9,409 nt of DNA from an uncultured Oscillospiraceae bacterium (GCA_934621665.1 CAKTUT010000062.1:1-9409), one strand, 5' to 3'. Positions 1 through 7,057 are shown, counted from the stretch's first letter. Made by a program: numbers and translations. The notes: generated by a model not told the origin, from the sequence alone.

Positions 1-2
1 TG

Positions 3-74
3 CGCCGTCTCATGCAGAATCTGACGCGCCGTTGGCGCTATAAAAAGCTCTTCAAGCTTTTTAACAGATTCTAG
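3..74 (+). CDS. possible C-terminal tail of a gene entering from the left (partial)
   Basis: An open frame runs from the left window edge to a TAG at 72-74 and would encode 23 residues, ending in a basic, aromatic-rich tail (RRWRYKKLFKLFNRF). Such tails are common at the ends of cytoplasmic or membrane-associated proteins, and the frame would be convergent with the protease gene, stopping 6 bases before its stop codon. The stretch is too short to assign a family, and chance openness over 72 bases is likely enough that this is only a suggestion. Confidence 0.3.
   Translation, partial: RRLMQNLTRRWRYKKLFKLFNRF
42..62 (-). terminator. weak AT-rich hairpin downstream of the HtrA gene
   Basis: AAAAAGCT (42-49) and AGCTTTTT (55-62) are exact inverted repeats around a 5-base loop, 19 bases past the stop of the protease gene. 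The run of T at the arm end gives a U-rich 3' side on either strand, so it could end transcription from both directions. The stem has only two G:C pairs, so it would be a weak terminator. A second small perfect hairpin, GCGCC/GGCGC (26-38), lies just beyond it without a T tract. Confidence 0.3.
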
Positions 75-80
75 TATCAA

Positions 81-1547
81 TCAGCCGTTGCCGCCATTCG
101 TACCGTTGCCGTCTTCACTAAATCCAAACGGCGTGCTGAAGTCAAAACCGTATTCGGGAATCTGGCTGTAATCAGGCATCTGCTCCTGATTCTGGCTTTG
201 ATCCTGCTGTGCATCCTGCGTGGTGGACTGATTCAGCTCACTCTCACGCGGGCGCTGATCAAACGTGACCGTCAGATCAAGCTCCGCGCCGCCACGATAA
301 ACCTTCACCGTTGCCGTCTGGCCTGCACGGTATTCCTGAAGCGCTCCAAGCAGCTGTGTTCTGTTTTCAATCGTCTTATCGTCAAGGCCGATGATAATAT
401 CGCCCTGCTTCATGCCGGCCTTTTCGGCGCAGCTGCCCTCGTTGACGGATTCAACACGCGCGCCAACCGGCAGACTGTAGGTCTCGGCAACCGTGGAGTC
501 GATATCCATAACCGTAATGCCAAAGTAGGCGCGATCCGTCACGTAGCCATTTTCTTTCAGCTCATAGACAATATGCAAAACATCGTTAATCGGAATAGCA
601 AAGCCAATCCCCTCAATGGTCGTGCCGGTAGAGGTACTGCCGGAATACTTTGCGGTCGTCACGCCGACAACGTTGCCGTTCATATCAAACAGCGGGCCGC
701 CGGAGTTGCCGGAGTTGATTGCCGCATCCGTCTGCATCATGTTGATCGGCGTGCCGTCGGTATTGATGCTGCGGTCAAGTGCGCTGATGTAGCCCTGCGT
801 CATCGTAAAAGTTAACTCGCCAAGCGGATTGCCAATGGCAATAACCTCTTCTCCAACCACGATATCGTCGGTGTCGCCGACGGTTACGGTCTGAAGTCCG
901 GTCGCGTCAATCTTCAAAAGCGCAACGTCGTTCATCTCATCCGTGCCGATGATCTCAGCGTCATACTCTGTGCCATCATACATTGCAACCTTTACGGTGT
1001 TCGCATCCGCCACAACGTGACGGTTCGTTACGATGTAGCCGTCATCCGTCAGGACAAAGCCCGTACCGGAACTGGAAACCGCAGCAGTCTGACCAAAGAC
1101 ATTGGTGGTAGACTCGGTGCGGATACCGACAACCGCGTTCACGTTCATGGCGTAAACCTGTGCAGGCGTCAGGGACTTGTCGCCGGTGTTGGTGGTGAGG
1201 TCGGTTGGCAGCGGAGACGAGACGAGCTGATAAGAGCCCTTGTTCTCGGTTTCTGCGTTCGCTGCGTCATCGGTCTGTGCCGGTTCTACCGGCTGTTCGG
1301 AAATTGCCGGCTGTGCATCCTCTGCGTTCTTCTTGGAAATGCCCTGAATTGCGTTGGTAATTACCGTACCGCCGATGCCCGCGACCAACGCAACCGCAAC
1401 CATCAGCGCCGCCAGACGGCGGAAAGTCTTTTTATCTACCGAGCCACGGTCGTCTTTCCGCTCCGGTTCGCGGCGGTAGCTGTGATTCTGATTCTCATCG
1501 CCGCCGGACGGCTCAAAGGTGAAATTCATTTTGTCATTGTAATCCAT
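81..1547 (-). CDS. htrA: HtrA/DegP-type membrane-anchored serine protease with PDZ domain
   Basis: This 488-residue protein is a trypsin-like (S1C) protease of the HtrA family, which degrades or refolds damaged proteins outside the cytoplasmic membrane. An N-terminal cytoplasmic segment rich in charged residues (1-43) precedes one membrane anchor (about 44-65) and an acidic linker (75-125). The protease domain spans about 130-330 with a complete triad: His177 in TNRHVV, Asp207 in NDVALL and Ser282 in GNSGGPL. One PDZ domain follows (about 340-430). The last 55 residues are rich in Gln, Asn and Gly and look disordered. The topology matches Firmicute HtrA/HtrB/YyxA proteins. The start is supported by AAGGAG (1556-1561 on the complement) 8 bases upstream. 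It appears to be a single-gene unit. Whether it corresponds to htrA or a paralogue cannot be decided from sequence alone. Confidence 0.95.
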   Translation of the reverse strand: MDYNDKMNFTFEPSGGDENQNHSYRREPERKDDRGSVDKKTFRRLAALMVAVALVAGIGGTVITNAIQGISKKNAEDAQPAISEQPVEPAQTDDAANAETENKGSYQLVSSPLPTDLTTNTGDKSLTPAQVYAMNVNAVVGIRTESTTNVFGQTAAVSSSGTGFVLTDDGYIVTNRHVVADANTVKVAMYDGTEYDAEIIGTDEMNDVALLKIDATGLQTVTVGDTDDIVVGEEVIAIGNPLGELTFTMTQGYISALDRSINTDGTPINMMQTDAAINSGNSGGPLFDMNGNVVGVTTAKYSGSTSTGTTIEGIGFAIPINDVLHIVYELKENGYVTDRAYFGITVMDIDSTVAETYSLPVGARVESVNEGSCAEKAGMKQGDIIIGLDDKTIENRTQLLGALQEYRAGQTATVKVYRGGAELDLTVTFDQRPRESELNQSTTQDAQQDQSQNQEQMPDYSQIPEYGFDFSTPFGFSEDGNGTNGGNG

Positions 1548-1617
1548 AAATCTCGCTCCTTACTGCCGGAGGCGTTGATTTCCAACCGGCTTTATTTTAT
1601 GATGCTATCCTAGCGCC

Positions 1618-1645
1618 GTTTTATGAAAAAAATATGACGATTCAA
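1618..1645 (-). promoter_or_regulatory. tentative promoter of the HtrA gene
   Basis: On the complement, TTGAAT (1640-1645) is separated by 16 bases from TAAAAC (1618-1623), each matching four of six consensus positions. It lies in the 106-base gap between the dehydrogenase and protease genes. Between it and the ribosome site is an imperfect hairpin with GCCGG/CCGGC arms. No CssR-like operator was recognised. The call is weak because the AT-rich stretch offers several alternatives. Confidence 0.3.
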
Positions 1646-1653
1646 AAAACGGA

Positions 1654-2943
1654 TTATAAACAAATTTCGCCCTTTTCTGTGAACACAACCTCCGGCTGCT
1701 CATCAATCATGTGGCTGACACGCTTGAGTGACAGTCGGCGGCGCATATACGGGTGGTAGCGGAACGATGTCTGGACAAACAACGCATCCTTGCCGATCTG
1801 CGCAATATTCGTCTTACAGCCCGCTTTTTCCATCAGCGACTTCACTGTCTCATAGGATGGCACGCTGTGCACAATGCGGCAAATCTCCGGCCAGAAGCGT
1901 TCAATGTCGCGCGGGTCAATGCCGTCGGTGATGGTATCCGGTGTATTGAGCTTGCGCACATCCGGCGCGAGCGCGCCATAGACGCGGTAAATTTCGTCCC
2001 AGTCACACCGCTCTTTCTGCGCGTGCACCGCACCAAGCGCCGCCAGACGCTCATAATACTTCAGGATAATCAGTGTCGCCACGCCAACATCCTCGCCGTG
2101 GAAGTTTGGCGTCTTGCCCTCCAAAAGCTCCATGCACTCCCAATAGTGCGCCAAGATGTGCTCCGTACCGCTTCCGGGGCGCGAGGTCTTGGTAAAGCTC
2201 ATCGCAATACCGGTCATGAGAAGCGACTCAAAAATTGCGCCGGCCGTCTCCTCATCGTCCAGCGTCACCTTGTTGGCCATCGCCGCGATGCGGTCAGTCG
2301 CGTCGCGCGTCAGCTGCGCCACGCGCTCACAGTAGCTTTCGCCCGTCAGCAGATGCGACACCTGCCAGTCGATCAGCGCAATGTACTTCGCCATCATGTC
2401 GCCAAAGCCCGCCGATTTAAGCTGCGCAGGTGATTTGGCAAGGATTTTTGTGTCTGCAATGATCACCTCCGGGCACTTGGCCGGATACGTAATCTTAAAG
2501 TTTCCGCCAACAATCGGCGCGCTATAGGACGCAAAGCCGTCCATGCTGGGCGCAGTTGCAAACAGTGCCAGCGGCTTTTCTTTCCGTGCGCAGGCCAGAC
2601 GGCATGGATCATGGATTGAGCCCGTTCCAACGGCCAGAACACCGTCCACGTCCGCCAGAAGTGTTTCTACTGCCTCCACATCCTCCATTGTTGCAACGCG
2701 CAGCGTGTCATAGATGCGCGTTGTCAGCGTAAAACCTGCAAGGCTCTCCAATACGCCGTCCGCCGCCGCAAGCGTGTCGCGGTCAGCCATCACAAGCAGG
2801 CGCTTGCCAAAGCCGTTGCGGCGCAGAATCTCACCTGTCTGCGGCGTGATGCCGCTGCCGATGGCAATCTCGTGGATGTCGCAGCTATGCTCTTCGCCGC
2901 AGGCACAGCCGTGATAATCGGAAATCAGTTTTTGAAAGTCCAT
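1654..2943 (-). CDS. egsA: sn-glycerol-1-phosphate dehydrogenase, AraM/EgsA family
   Basis: This 429-residue protein belongs to the iron-containing alcohol dehydrogenase superfamily, glycerol-1-phosphate dehydrogenase branch, which reduces dihydroxyacetone phosphate to sn-glycerol-1-phosphate with NAD(P)H in the cytoplasm. Visible motifs are GTGSIHD (106-112, nucleotide binding), TAPSMDGFAS (130-139), AGFGDMMAKY (178-187) with the likely metal ligand Asp182, SGTEHILAH (258-266) with His262, and FHGEDVG (281-287) with His282. These Asp/His/His positions match the Ni/Zn site of the family. The N-terminus holds a CACGEEHSC stretch (13-21) that may be an extra metal-binding or redox motif. The start is backed by AGGAG (2952-2956) 8 bases upstream. 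In Bacillus the homologue AraM makes the precursor of heptaprenylglycerol lipids; no prenyltransferase gene is adjacent here, so the pathway is not shown. Other polyol dehydrogenase activity remains possible. Confidence 0.85.
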   Translation of the reverse strand: MDFQKLISDYHGCACGEEHSCDIHEIAIGSGITPQTGEILRRNGFGKRLLVMADRDTLAAADGVLESLAGFTLTTRIYDTLRVATMEDVEAVETLLADVDGVLAVGTGSIHDPCRLACARKEKPLALFATAPSMDGFASYSAPIVGGNFKITYPAKCPEVIIADTKILAKSPAQLKSAGFGDMMAKYIALIDWQVSHLLTGESYCERVAQLTRDATDRIAAMANKVTLDDEETAGAIFESLLMTGIAMSFTKTSRPGSGTEHILAHYWECMELLEGKTPNFHGEDVGVATLIILKYYERLAALGAVHAQKERCDWDEIYRVYGALAPDVRKLNTPDTITDGIDPRDIERFWPEICRIVHSVPSYETVKSLMEKAGCKTNIAQIGKDALFVQTSFRYHPYMRRRLSLKRVSHMIDEQPEVVFTEKGEICL

Positions 2944-2978
2944 ATTCCATACTCCTGTTTTTCTTTAGGTTCGCTGTC

Positions 2979-3007
2979 ATTTTACCGCATCACGATGCAT
3001 TCATCAA
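2979..3007 (-). promoter_or_regulatory. sigma-70-type promoter of the glycerol-1-phosphate dehydrogenase gene
   Basis: On the complement, TTGATG (3002-3007) and TAAAAT (2979-2984) are separated by exactly 17 bases, giving a start of transcription near 2972 and a leader of about 30 bases. The spacer contains a perfect small palindrome, GCATC-AC-GATGC (2987-2998), which could be a repressor site. It lies just downstream of the terminator of the XRE gene, so the dehydrogenase is expected to be transcribed on its own. Confidence 0.6.
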
Positions 3008-3027
3008 TCCAAAATGTCGCTTTGACG

Positions 3028-3060
3028 AAAAAATAGTAAAACGCCCGGCACAAGCCGGGC
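3028..3060 (-). terminator. intrinsic terminator of the XRE regulator gene
   Basis: A perfect 7-bp G:C-rich stem, GCCCGGC (3043-3049) and GCCGGGC (3054-3060), with a 4-base loop starts 7 bases after the TAG stop of the regulator gene. Read on the minus strand the hairpin is followed by GTTTTACTATTTTTT, a good U-rich tract. It therefore separates the regulator from the dehydrogenase gene downstream. Confidence 0.9.
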
Positions 3061-3067
3061 ATTTATC

Positions 3068-3931
3068 CTATTTCTCTGCCTCTTGCTGCTTTGCACCACG
3101 CAGAAGGCAAATCGTATAGACCGCCAACACGTTGAGCAGCGCGATACGCGCCGCGTCTGCTGTGAAATACGTAATCAAATAGAGCAGTCTTGTGTGCAGA
3201 ATCTGAACCGGCATAAGCTTTCCCATAAGCGGCAGAAAGCTCACAATCAGCAGCACCCACCCGATTCCAAGCAGCACCCATGCTCCTGTTGACGGTGCAA
3301 GCGTCTTTTTCGCAAAGCAGTGCGCTGTAACTGCACTCATAATCAGCAGCAGGAGCACCATCACCCATGCGATGACAAGGCGTGCATAGTTCATCTCATA
3401 CGTAAAAATAAACGTCATCCGCACCAGCCGCCATGTGACACCGGTAGCCGCATACAAATACGCATATACACAGCCAATCACGCACCACGCGCACCAGAGG
3501 CCAGTATGCTTTCGCACAAACATACACACAAACCCGCACAGTAAGAACGGCGACGCAAGCAGCACTCCGACGAGCAAATCGCCAGCCAGCACGCACAGAA
3601 GCGTCACCAGCGCTGCCGTGCAAAGCAGAATCACTGCCGCAACGCGATTGTGCTGCGATGCAGAAGTCGGCGCAGCCGCACGCGTCTGCTGTCCTGCCGC
3701 GCCCAAGGCCGCCTCCTGCGCAGCAGGCGAGCTGTTCTCTCCGCGTACAAGCGCATCCAGAGACACGCCGAACAAATCGCTTATCCGAATCAGCTTATCC
3801 AGCTCCGGCACAGATGCGTCCGTCTCCCATTTGGAGATAGACTGGCGTGAAACGTCCAGCGCTTCGGCCACCTCGTTTTGCGACAGATTTTTCTGCGTCC
3901 GCAAACGGTAAATTGTTTCTCCCAGACTCAT
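3068..3931 (-). CDS. XRE-family regulator with C-terminal multi-pass membrane domain
   Basis: This 287-residue protein starts with a Cro/C1-type helix-turn-helix (about 4-61), with the typical pattern LSQNEVAEALDVSRQSISKWE (recognition helix near 28-36). A flexible Ala/Gln-rich linker (68-95) follows, then five to six hydrophobic segments (about 97-117, 118-139, 144-163, 183-203, 216-236, 246-277). It is thus a DNA-binding protein tethered to the cytoplasmic membrane, a layout common in Clostridia, where the membrane part may sense envelope or ion stress; the signal is unknown. Start choice: the ATG at 3931 has GAGG (3939-3942) at good spacing and puts the helix-turn-helix at the N-terminus. 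An in-frame ATG at 3964 overlaps the predicted -10 element and is unlikely. There is no partner gene; targets are unknown. The gene ends in its own terminator. Confidence 0.88.
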   Translation of the reverse strand: MSLGETIYRLRTQKNLSQNEVAEALDVSRQSISKWETDASVPELDKLIRISDLFGVSLDALVRGENSSPAAQEAALGAAGQQTRAAAPTSASQHNRVAAVILLCTAALVTLLCVLAGDLLVGVLLASPFLLCGFVCMFVRKHTGLWCAWCVIGCVYAYLYAATGVTWRLVRMTFIFTYEMNYARLVIAWVMVLLLLIMSAVTAHCFAKKTLAPSTGAWVLLGIGWVLLIVSFLPLMGKLMPVQILHTRLLYLITYFTADAARIALLNVLAVYTICLLRGAKQQEAEK

Positions 3932-3963
3932 GGGTATTCCTCGCTTTCGTTCGTTTGCCCACA

Positions 3964-3969
3964 AGTATA
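3964..3969 (-). promoter_or_regulatory. -10 element of the XRE regulator gene
   Basis: TATACT on the complement, five of six consensus bases, would start transcription near 3957 and give a leader of about 25 bases to the ATG at 3931. No convincing -35 element is found at 16-18 bases; TTGGTC lies 21 bases upstream. The promoter may therefore be weak or activator-dependent. Confidence 0.45.
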
Positions 3970-3983
3970 CCTGCTCTCACGCG

Positions 3984-4004
3984 AAAAAGCGACCAAGTGC
4001 GCTT
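3984..4004 (-). terminator. possible weak terminator after the DHHW gene
   Basis: Read on the minus strand, AAGCG and CGCTT form a 5-bp stem with an 8-base loop, followed by a short T run (3988-3984). It is placed about 45 bases after the stop of the DHHW gene. The stem is short, so termination would be partial. It also overlaps the region where a -35 element for the next gene would lie. Confidence 0.3.
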
Positions 4005-4013
4005 GCTATTTGC

Positions 4014-4028
4014 GCAACCAACGGTTGC
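4014..4028. repeat. perfect inverted repeat between the DHHW and XRE genes
   Basis: GCAACC (4014-4019) and GGTTGC (4023-4028) are exact inverted arms around AAC. There is no T run after it in either direction, so it is not a standard terminator. It sits about 60 to 70 bases upstream of the predicted transcription start of the XRE gene, where it could be a regulatory site or a small RNA hairpin at the 3' end of the DHHW message. Confidence 0.4.
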
Positions 4029-4047
4029 ACCTGCATTTTTTGCACGT

Positions 4048-5505
4048 TCAGCTATTGTCCATTCCCACCAGACGGTTGAGCCAAGCAATATAGGCAGTGC
4101 TGTTGATCATATAGGGGTAGTTGATTACAACCAGATCGTCAACGCCCTGTTCAGCAGCAAACGATGTCAGATCCAGCGACGGCTTGCCGTCGCGGTTAAA
4201 TTCACGCGGGTCGATCACGATAATCCTGCTGTAGTGGCTGGTGAGGAACGGCACAAATGCATTGCCATAGGACTCCTTGAGCACCATACACGTGCCGCCC
4301 TCCGCCGCGGACTCGATCACGCATACCGGTGTATCACCGCCGATAAAGCAGAGATATTTGTTGCTGGTGGAATCGGTCAGTCCCGTGTAGACCACGCTGA
4401 TCTCTACACCATTTTCCAGTGATGTGTCAGCGTAGTATTTTGCGTGCGTCTCATAGATGGGCAGATAATACGTCAGATAGTCCGGGTTATCATAGAGCGT
4501 CTGGCTCTGCGGATAGCCGGAGGTAAACGTGTACATCGAGCCGACAAAACGGTCATATGTACCCGTTTCAAATTTGTCAAGCGTCACTGGCTCAAACCCG
4601 GCGCTCTCACAGAACGCCGTATAGGCATAGTACGCGCCAAGCTGCGTCCAGTGATGGTCGGTTCGGAAATAGATGTACTCATCCACATGGTCGCGCAGCG
4701 CCGCGTAAGCGTCTACCTTGACAACTGCGCTTTCCATCTGGGAATAGCAGTAGTCGATCATGTCTTTCTGGCTGTGTACGCCGGTGTGCATGCTCTCCGG
4801 CGAATAGAACTCACCGCCGTTCGGCGTAATCAGCGAAAACGTCCGCACATTCTTTCCAAGACCATCGGCCAGATTGTTGACCGCCTGCGCATAGCGCGCC
4901 ATGATCTCCTCGCTGCCGGAGGGAATCTCCATTGCCCGCGTGCCAACCACAATCACGTTGCCCGCCCACTGCGCGTCCGACTCCGCCGGAACGTCAATCT
5001 CAGGTGCGATATCCTCCGCAGGTGTCTCCGGCTGCTGCGCATCCGGCATCTGATCGTCCGGCAACTGCGTATTGTCAGGCGTTTGCGTCTGATCCGGCTG
5101 TGTATCATCCGGCTGCGGCGTTTGCGTGTCCGGTGTTTGCGTCTGCGCATCGTTTTGCGCATTCTGCGCCGCGTCAAGCGACTCGCCACCAAGCTCTGCG
5201 CCGCTCGGACCGTTGATAATCAGAACGCTGTCCTCATCCGTTCCGGAGAAATAATAGAACTTGTTAAGCGACCGGTTCAGCTTTAAAAGTGCCTCACGCC
5301 CGGGGAACGTATCGGAATAATAGGTTTCAACTGCTGAGATGTAACTGCCGTCCAGCAGTCCTGCAACGGTGAACTTCGGCTGCTCCGCCAGCTTTTTGTT
5401 TTCAAGTGCCGAGAATGTTGCGTCCTTGTCCACCAGCGAATAAACGCCGACCGCCAGCATCAGTGCCAGCACAATGCAGAGCAGAACCGTATATAGTTTT
5501 CTCAT
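4048..5505 (-). CDS. DHHW-family (AlgX/AlgJ-like) extracytoplasmic acyl-transfer protein
   Basis: This 485-residue protein has an N-terminal signal anchor (about 4-24) that would place the rest outside the membrane. The DHHW signature is at 283-286 in RTDHHWTQLGAYYAY, and the likely nucleophile is Ser412 in KESYGNAFVPFL. With Asp283 and His285 these give the SGNH-like triad of the AlgX/AlgJ family, which takes an acyl group from an MBOAT partner and places it on an exported polysaccharide. A low-complexity Thr/Pro/Asp/Gln linker (about 112-178) interrupts the region between the N-terminal part and the catalytic domain. The gene follows the MBOAT gene by 14 bases, and its AAGGAGGG ribosome site (5513-5520) overlaps that gene's stop codon, so the two are co-transcribed and probably translated in step. 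The acceptor glycan is unknown. Confidence 0.88.
   Translation of the reverse strand: MRKLYTVLLCIVLALMLAVGVYSLVDKDATFSALENKKLAEQPKFTVAGLLDGSYISAVETYYSDTFPGREALLKLNRSLNKFYYFSGTDEDSVLIINGPSGAELGGESLDAAQNAQNDAQTQTPDTQTPQPDDTQPDQTQTPDNTQLPDDQMPDAQQPETPAEDIAPEIDVPAESDAQWAGNVIVVGTRAMEIPSGSEEIMARYAQAVNNLADGLGKNVRTFSLITPNGGEFYSPESMHTGVHSQKDMIDYCYSQMESAVVKVDAYAALRDHVDEYIYFRTDHHWTQLGAYYAYTAFCESAGFEPVTLDKFETGTYDRFVGSMYTFTSGYPQSQTLYDNPDYLTYYLPIYETHAKYYADTSLENGVEISVVYTGLTDSTSNKYLCFIGGDTPVCVIESAAEGGTCMVLKESYGNAFVPFLTSHYSRIIVIDPREFNRDGKPSLDLTSFAAEQGVDDLVVINYPYMINSTAYIAWLNRLVGMDNS
4972..5172 (-). repeat. coding low-complexity tract (TPDQ-rich linker) in the DHHW gene
   Basis: About 67 codons encode almost only Gln, Thr, Pro, Asp, Ala and Asn in irregular short units such as TQTPD, QPDD and PDNTQ. 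The DNA shows repeated CGTTTGCGT/GTCTGCGTC-like words. The units are degenerate, and the tract probably grew by slippage or unequal exchange and works as a flexible spacer. The reading frame stays open throughout. Confidence 0.75.
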
Positions 5506-5519
5506 CGTCCCGCCCTCCT

Positions 5520-6926
5520 TTAAAAGCGCAGATACAGGAACGCGTTGAACGTCGTTCCCACAAGCGCGATGGTGGAAAGCGCCAGAAGCGCCAGATCAAA
5601 TATATACGTCACGATCACATATGCGCGCTGCTTTGCGCTCCCGGTGTGCTTGTCAGCGCAAAGGATGGCGAAGCCCTCACCGATCATCCGTGGGAGCGGT
5701 GTGCTGCCAATGGCGCACGCAAGGATCAGCGGCAGATTGTTTGTAAATGCGATGCGCGTCTGCGCGTTGGTAAAGCCAGTCCCCTGCGCGCCAAACATCA
5801 CTGCAAAGCTCTGTCCAAGCCGCGCCGTATCGGTAAAGTAGAAGATGTTCCAACCAATCAGAATCAACAGCAGCGTGACAATATGCCGTACCGGCGACGG
5901 CACGCGGCGAAGCGGCTCTTTTGCCAGCTTCTCCGCCGTCAGCAGCACAAGGAAGTAAACGCCCCAAAGCACAAAGTTCCAGCTCGCGCCGTGCCACAGG
6001 CCGGTCAGCGTCCATACAATTGCCAGATTCAGATACATATGACGGCGGTTGCCGCCAAGCGGGATGTAGACATAATCCCGGAAGAACGTGCTGAGCGAAA
6101 TATGCCACCGCCGCCAGAAATCGGTGATGGACTTTGCCATATACGGCAGATTGAAATTCTCCGGATACTTAAAGCCAAAGATGCGTCCCATGCCGATAGC
6201 CATATCGGAATAACCGGAAAAGTCAAAGTAGATCTGGAACATATACAGCAGCACGCCGAGCCATACACCGGCTGTTGTCTGCGCGGCAAGATTGCCGTCC
6301 AACAGCTGCGACGCAGCCTTTCCCGCGTAGTCGGCAATCAGAACCTTTTTCGCAAGACCGATGCAAAGACGTGTGAAGCCGTAAAAAATTTCCTCCGGAT
6401 CGGTTTTCCGGTCAGCCATCTGCTGTTCCACATCGGCATAGCGGACAATCGGGCCAGCAATCAGCTGTGGAAACAGCGAAACATACAATAGAAATAGCCA
6501 GAACGAACGCTGAACGACTACTTTTCCGCGATATACGTCAACAATATAGGAAAGAATCTGGAATGTAAAAAACGAGATGCCAATCGGCAGCGCAATCTCC
6601 GGCATTGGAAGCGAAAGTCCAAGCGCATTCAGATTTTCCACCACGAAGCCTGCGTATTTGAAAATTGCAAGACATCCAAGATCAAATACCAGCGCCAGCA
6701 CCAACAGAAGCTTCTTCTTCCCCTGCTGCATCAGCAGTCCCATCGCCCAGTTGACCAGCGCCATGGCCGCCATCAAAAATACGTACACCGGCTCGCCCCA
6801 CGCGTAGAACAGAATGCTGAATACAATCAGCACCACATTTTTCGCTTTCAGACTGGGCATCAGAAAGTACAGCAACACACAAGACGGCAAAAACAGATAT
6901 AAAAACGTCAAACTGGAAAAGACCAT
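5520..6926 (-). CDS. MBOAT-family membrane O-acyltransferase (AlgI/DltB-like)
   Basis: This 468-residue multi-pass membrane protein has the features of the AlgI/DltB group, which moves acyl groups from a cytoplasmic donor to an outside partner. It begins with the typical MVFSSLTFLYLFLP and ends with FLYLRF. Conserved blocks are PIGISFFTFQILSYIVD (114-130), FPQLIAGPIVRY (152-163), FDFSGYSDMAIGMG (234-247), DFWRRWHISLSTFFRDYVY (269-287) and TGLWHGASWNF (308-318), with His312 as the likely catalytic histidine. About ten or more hydrophobic segments are visible. The ATG at 6926 is chosen because of the family N-terminus and a GGAG site (6936-6939) 9 bases upstream; an in-frame ATG at 6953 lacks a ribosome site and lies inside repeated operator-like DNA. 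The next gene in the unit encodes its expected DHHW partner, so polysaccharide acylation is more likely than D-alanylation, since no dltA, dltC or dltD is present. Confidence 0.93.
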   Translation of the reverse strand: MVFSSLTFLYLFLPSCVLLYFLMPSLKAKNVVLIVFSILFYAWGEPVYVFLMAAMALVNWAMGLLMQQGKKKLLLVLALVFDLGCLAIFKYAGFVVENLNALGLSLPMPEIALPIGISFFTFQILSYIVDVYRGKVVVQRSFWLFLLYVSLFPQLIAGPIVRYADVEQQMADRKTDPEEIFYGFTRLCIGLAKKVLIADYAGKAASQLLDGNLAAQTTAGVWLGVLLYMFQIYFDFSGYSDMAIGMGRIFGFKYPENFNLPYMAKSITDFWRRWHISLSTFFRDYVYIPLGGNRRHMYLNLAIVWTLTGLWHGASWNFVLWGVYFLVLLTAEKLAKEPLRRVPSPVRHIVTLLLILIGWNIFYFTDTARLGQSFAVMFGAQGTGFTNAQTRIAFTNNLPLILACAIGSTPLPRMIGEGFAILCADKHTGSAKQRAYVIVTYIFDLALLALSTIALVGTTFNAFLYLRF

Positions 6927-6952
6927 AACACACCGCTCCGGAAGAAAAATCA

Positions 6953-6975
6953 ATTTACATAAAAATTTTACATAA
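6953..6975. promoter_or_regulatory. direct-repeat operator candidate in the MBOAT leader
   Basis: TTTACATAA occurs twice, at 6954-6962 and 6967-6975, 13 bases apart. The pair lies just downstream of the predicted start of MBOAT transcription (near 6979), a position where a bound protein would block the polymerase. The core TTTACAT is the same word found in the inverted repeat at 7058-7091. The binding protein is inferred to be the divergently encoded DeoR regulator; this is not proven by sequence. Confidence 0.5.
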
Positions 6976-6985
6976 GAACATATTT

Positions 6986-7014
6986 AATCTATCAGAAGCG
7001 CTTTTCAAATGCAA
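6986..7014 (-). promoter_or_regulatory. promoter of the MBOAT-DHHW operon
   Basis: On the complement, TTGCAT (7009-7014) and TAGATT (6986-6991) are separated by 17 bases, and TG one base before the -10 gives an extended -10 element. Transcription would start near 6979, leaving a leader of about 53 bases that includes the TTTACATAA direct repeats. Both hexamers match four of six consensus bases. Confidence 0.5.
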
Positions 7015-7057
7015 GTCATTTTTCGTCCAAAAAGCGTAAAAGTTGACACTCACCCCT

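Noticed and set aside
198..815. Plus-strand open frame opposite the HtrA gene
   Set aside because: It is antisense to the protease and PDZ coding sequence, shows no recognisable domain, and has no convincing start signal.
4014..4028. Inverted repeat as the terminator of the DHHW gene
   Set aside because: No T run follows the hairpin on the minus strand; a regulatory or RNA-end role is possible but not a standard terminator.
4444..6491. Long plus-strand open frames opposite the DHHW and MBOAT genes
   Set aside because: They are rich in Arg, His and Cys, have no ribosome sites or family motifs, and overlap minus-strand genes with clear catalytic motifs.
6563..6569. Further copy of ATGTAAA inside the MBOAT gene
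   Set aside because: It encodes conserved family residues (FFTFQIL region) and stands alone, so it is probably coincidental rather than an operator.
6976..6983. LexA-like half site GAACATAT
   Set aside because: The second half of the palindrome is missing, so it is not a credible SOS box.
7043..7048. Consensus TTGACA as a -35 element for the DeoR gene
   Set aside because: No acceptable -10 element lies 16-18 bases downstream; the nearest AT-rich hexamer is only 12 bases away and belongs to the inverted repeat.
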